DNA from: Gemmatimonadota bacterium
GTDB lineage: Bacteria; Latescibacterota; UBA2968; UBA8231
DNA: 5,563 nt
Direction: 5' to 3'
Assembly: GCA_026706165.1 (NCBI GenBank)
Contig: JAPOZF010000058.1
Span: 1 to 5,563, forward strand
The stretch's first letter is position 1. The number at the start of each line of letters is the position of its first letter. The position numbers were made by a program, and so were the translations under genes. Of the stretch, positions 5,163 to 5,563 are shown piece by piece. Under the pieces are notes generated by a model. It was not told where the DNA came from and searched no databases. It saw nothing but the letters and a program-made list of their open reading frames with translations.

Positions 5163-5563
5163 GTGCTCCCCTTCGGTGGAGCGAGCTTGCGCCTGGGGGG
5201 CTCGAGCATCATCTCCTTCACCGCTGCTCCTGCCGGTATCATCGGCCAGACATTGTCCTCTTTCTCGCAGTGCGCGTGCACGACCACGGGACCGTCGTGC
5301 TCGAGCATGCGCGTCAGGATCTTGTCGATGTCTGCGGTGCGCTTCAACTGCAGTCCCTTGACGCCGTAGGACTCGGCGAGCTTGACGAAGTCCGGGTTGC
5401 CCTCGAGATCGACTCCGGACAGACGGTTCTCGAAGAACAGGTTCTGCCACTGGCGAACCATCCCGAGGTAGGCGTTGTCCATGACCAGCGTTTTCACCGG
5501 GATGTCGTTGATGGCGGCGGTCGCCAGTTCGCACAACGTCATCTGGAATCCGCCGTCTCCGAC
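5159..5563 (-). CDS. ilvB: Acetolactate synthase large (catalytic) subunit, C-terminal part only
   Basis: The last 134 residues of the thiamine-diphosphate enzyme that condenses two pyruvates to acetolactate, or pyruvate with 2-ketobutyrate, in branched-chain amino-acid synthesis. The visible part starts in the cofactor-binding motif: VGDGGFQM carries the GDG whose Asp binds Mg2+. After 24 residues comes DN, in LVMDN, where the motif usually ends NN; the metal-ligand second Asn is kept. Next are LGMVRQWQ and NPDFVKLAESYG, strong acetolactate-synthase signatures that set it apart from pyruvate oxidase or decarboxylase relatives, and the C-terminal WPMIPAG segment. The rest, about 430 or more residues for this family, lies beyond the right edge, as does the promoter. 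It precedes ilvN with a 4-base overlap. ilvC, often next in such operons, does not follow ilvN here. Confidence 0.95.
   Translation of the reverse strand, partial: VGDGGFQMTLCELATAAINDIPVKTLVMDNAYLGMVRQWQNLFFENRLSGVDLEGNPDFVKLAESYGVKGLQLKRTADIDKILTRMLEHDGPVVVHAHCEKEDNVWPMIPAGAAVKEMMLEPPRRKLAPPKGST
5166..5174 (-). promoter_or_regulatory. Ribosome-binding site of ilvN inside the end of ilvB
   Basis: GAAGGGGAG on the minus strand lies within the last codons of ilvB, 3 bases before the ilvN ATG at 5162 and 6 before the ATG at 5159. With the ATGA stop/start overlap it points to coupled translation of the two subunits and favours the second ATG by spacing. Confidence 0.6.

Noticed and set aside
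4488..5369. A 293-codon plus-strand open frame across ilvN and ilvB
   Set aside because: It lies antisense to two clearly identified genes, begins inside the probable terminator, and has low-complexity composition.
5163..5534. A longer upstream start for ilvN, extending it to 306 residues
   Set aside because: The extra part is Arg-rich shadow translation of ilvB coding DNA. The ACT domain starts just after the Met at 5162, which has a ribosome-binding site and the ATGA overlap.

Overview
The window is a stretch of high-GC bacterial chromosome carrying three recognisable genes and the end of a fourth. From left to right these are a Gfo/Idh/MocA-type NAD(P)-dependent oxidoreductase (minus strand), a large TonB-dependent outer-membrane receptor (plus strand), and the 3' end of an acetolactate synthase operon, ilvN with the last 134 codons of ilvB (minus strand). 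I see no IS element, phage gene, CRISPR array, tRNA or rRNA.

A TonB-dependent receptor means a two-membrane (Gram-negative) cell. Three things fit a high-GC member of the FCB group, for example Gemmatimonadota or Latescibacterota. The receptor starts with a carboxypeptidase-regulatory-like domain. Its barrel carries very long loops and ends in a form I associate with that group. The leader also contains a TAnnTTTG-type promoter element. This placement is inference from general familiarity; no marker gene in the window proves it.

Layout: positions 1-202 hold no supported gene, only GC-rich hairpins behind the oxidoreductase stop codon. The oxidoreductase and the receptor are divergent, separated by a 182-bp spacer that is richer in A+T. 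This spacer holds ribosome-binding sites for both genes, a TATATTTG box, and a perfect 16-bp palindrome where receptor transcription would be expected to start. Receptor and ilvN converge on a 272-bp spacer with an 11-bp perfect inverted repeat followed by a T-rich run, the likely receptor terminator. ilvB and ilvN overlap by ATGA, the usual sign of translational coupling, and together encode the first common enzyme of valine, leucine and isoleucine synthesis with its valine-sensing subunit.

The genes do not form an obvious single pathway. The divergent oxidoreductase/receptor pair might be co-regulated, with a ligand imported by the receptor and metabolised in the cytoplasm, but nothing identifies the ligand. 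The least ordinary elements are the two large insertions in the receptor barrel, one containing a helix-like Ala/Leu-rich stretch, and the palindrome in its leader. I did not find convincing evidence of a wholly new system here.
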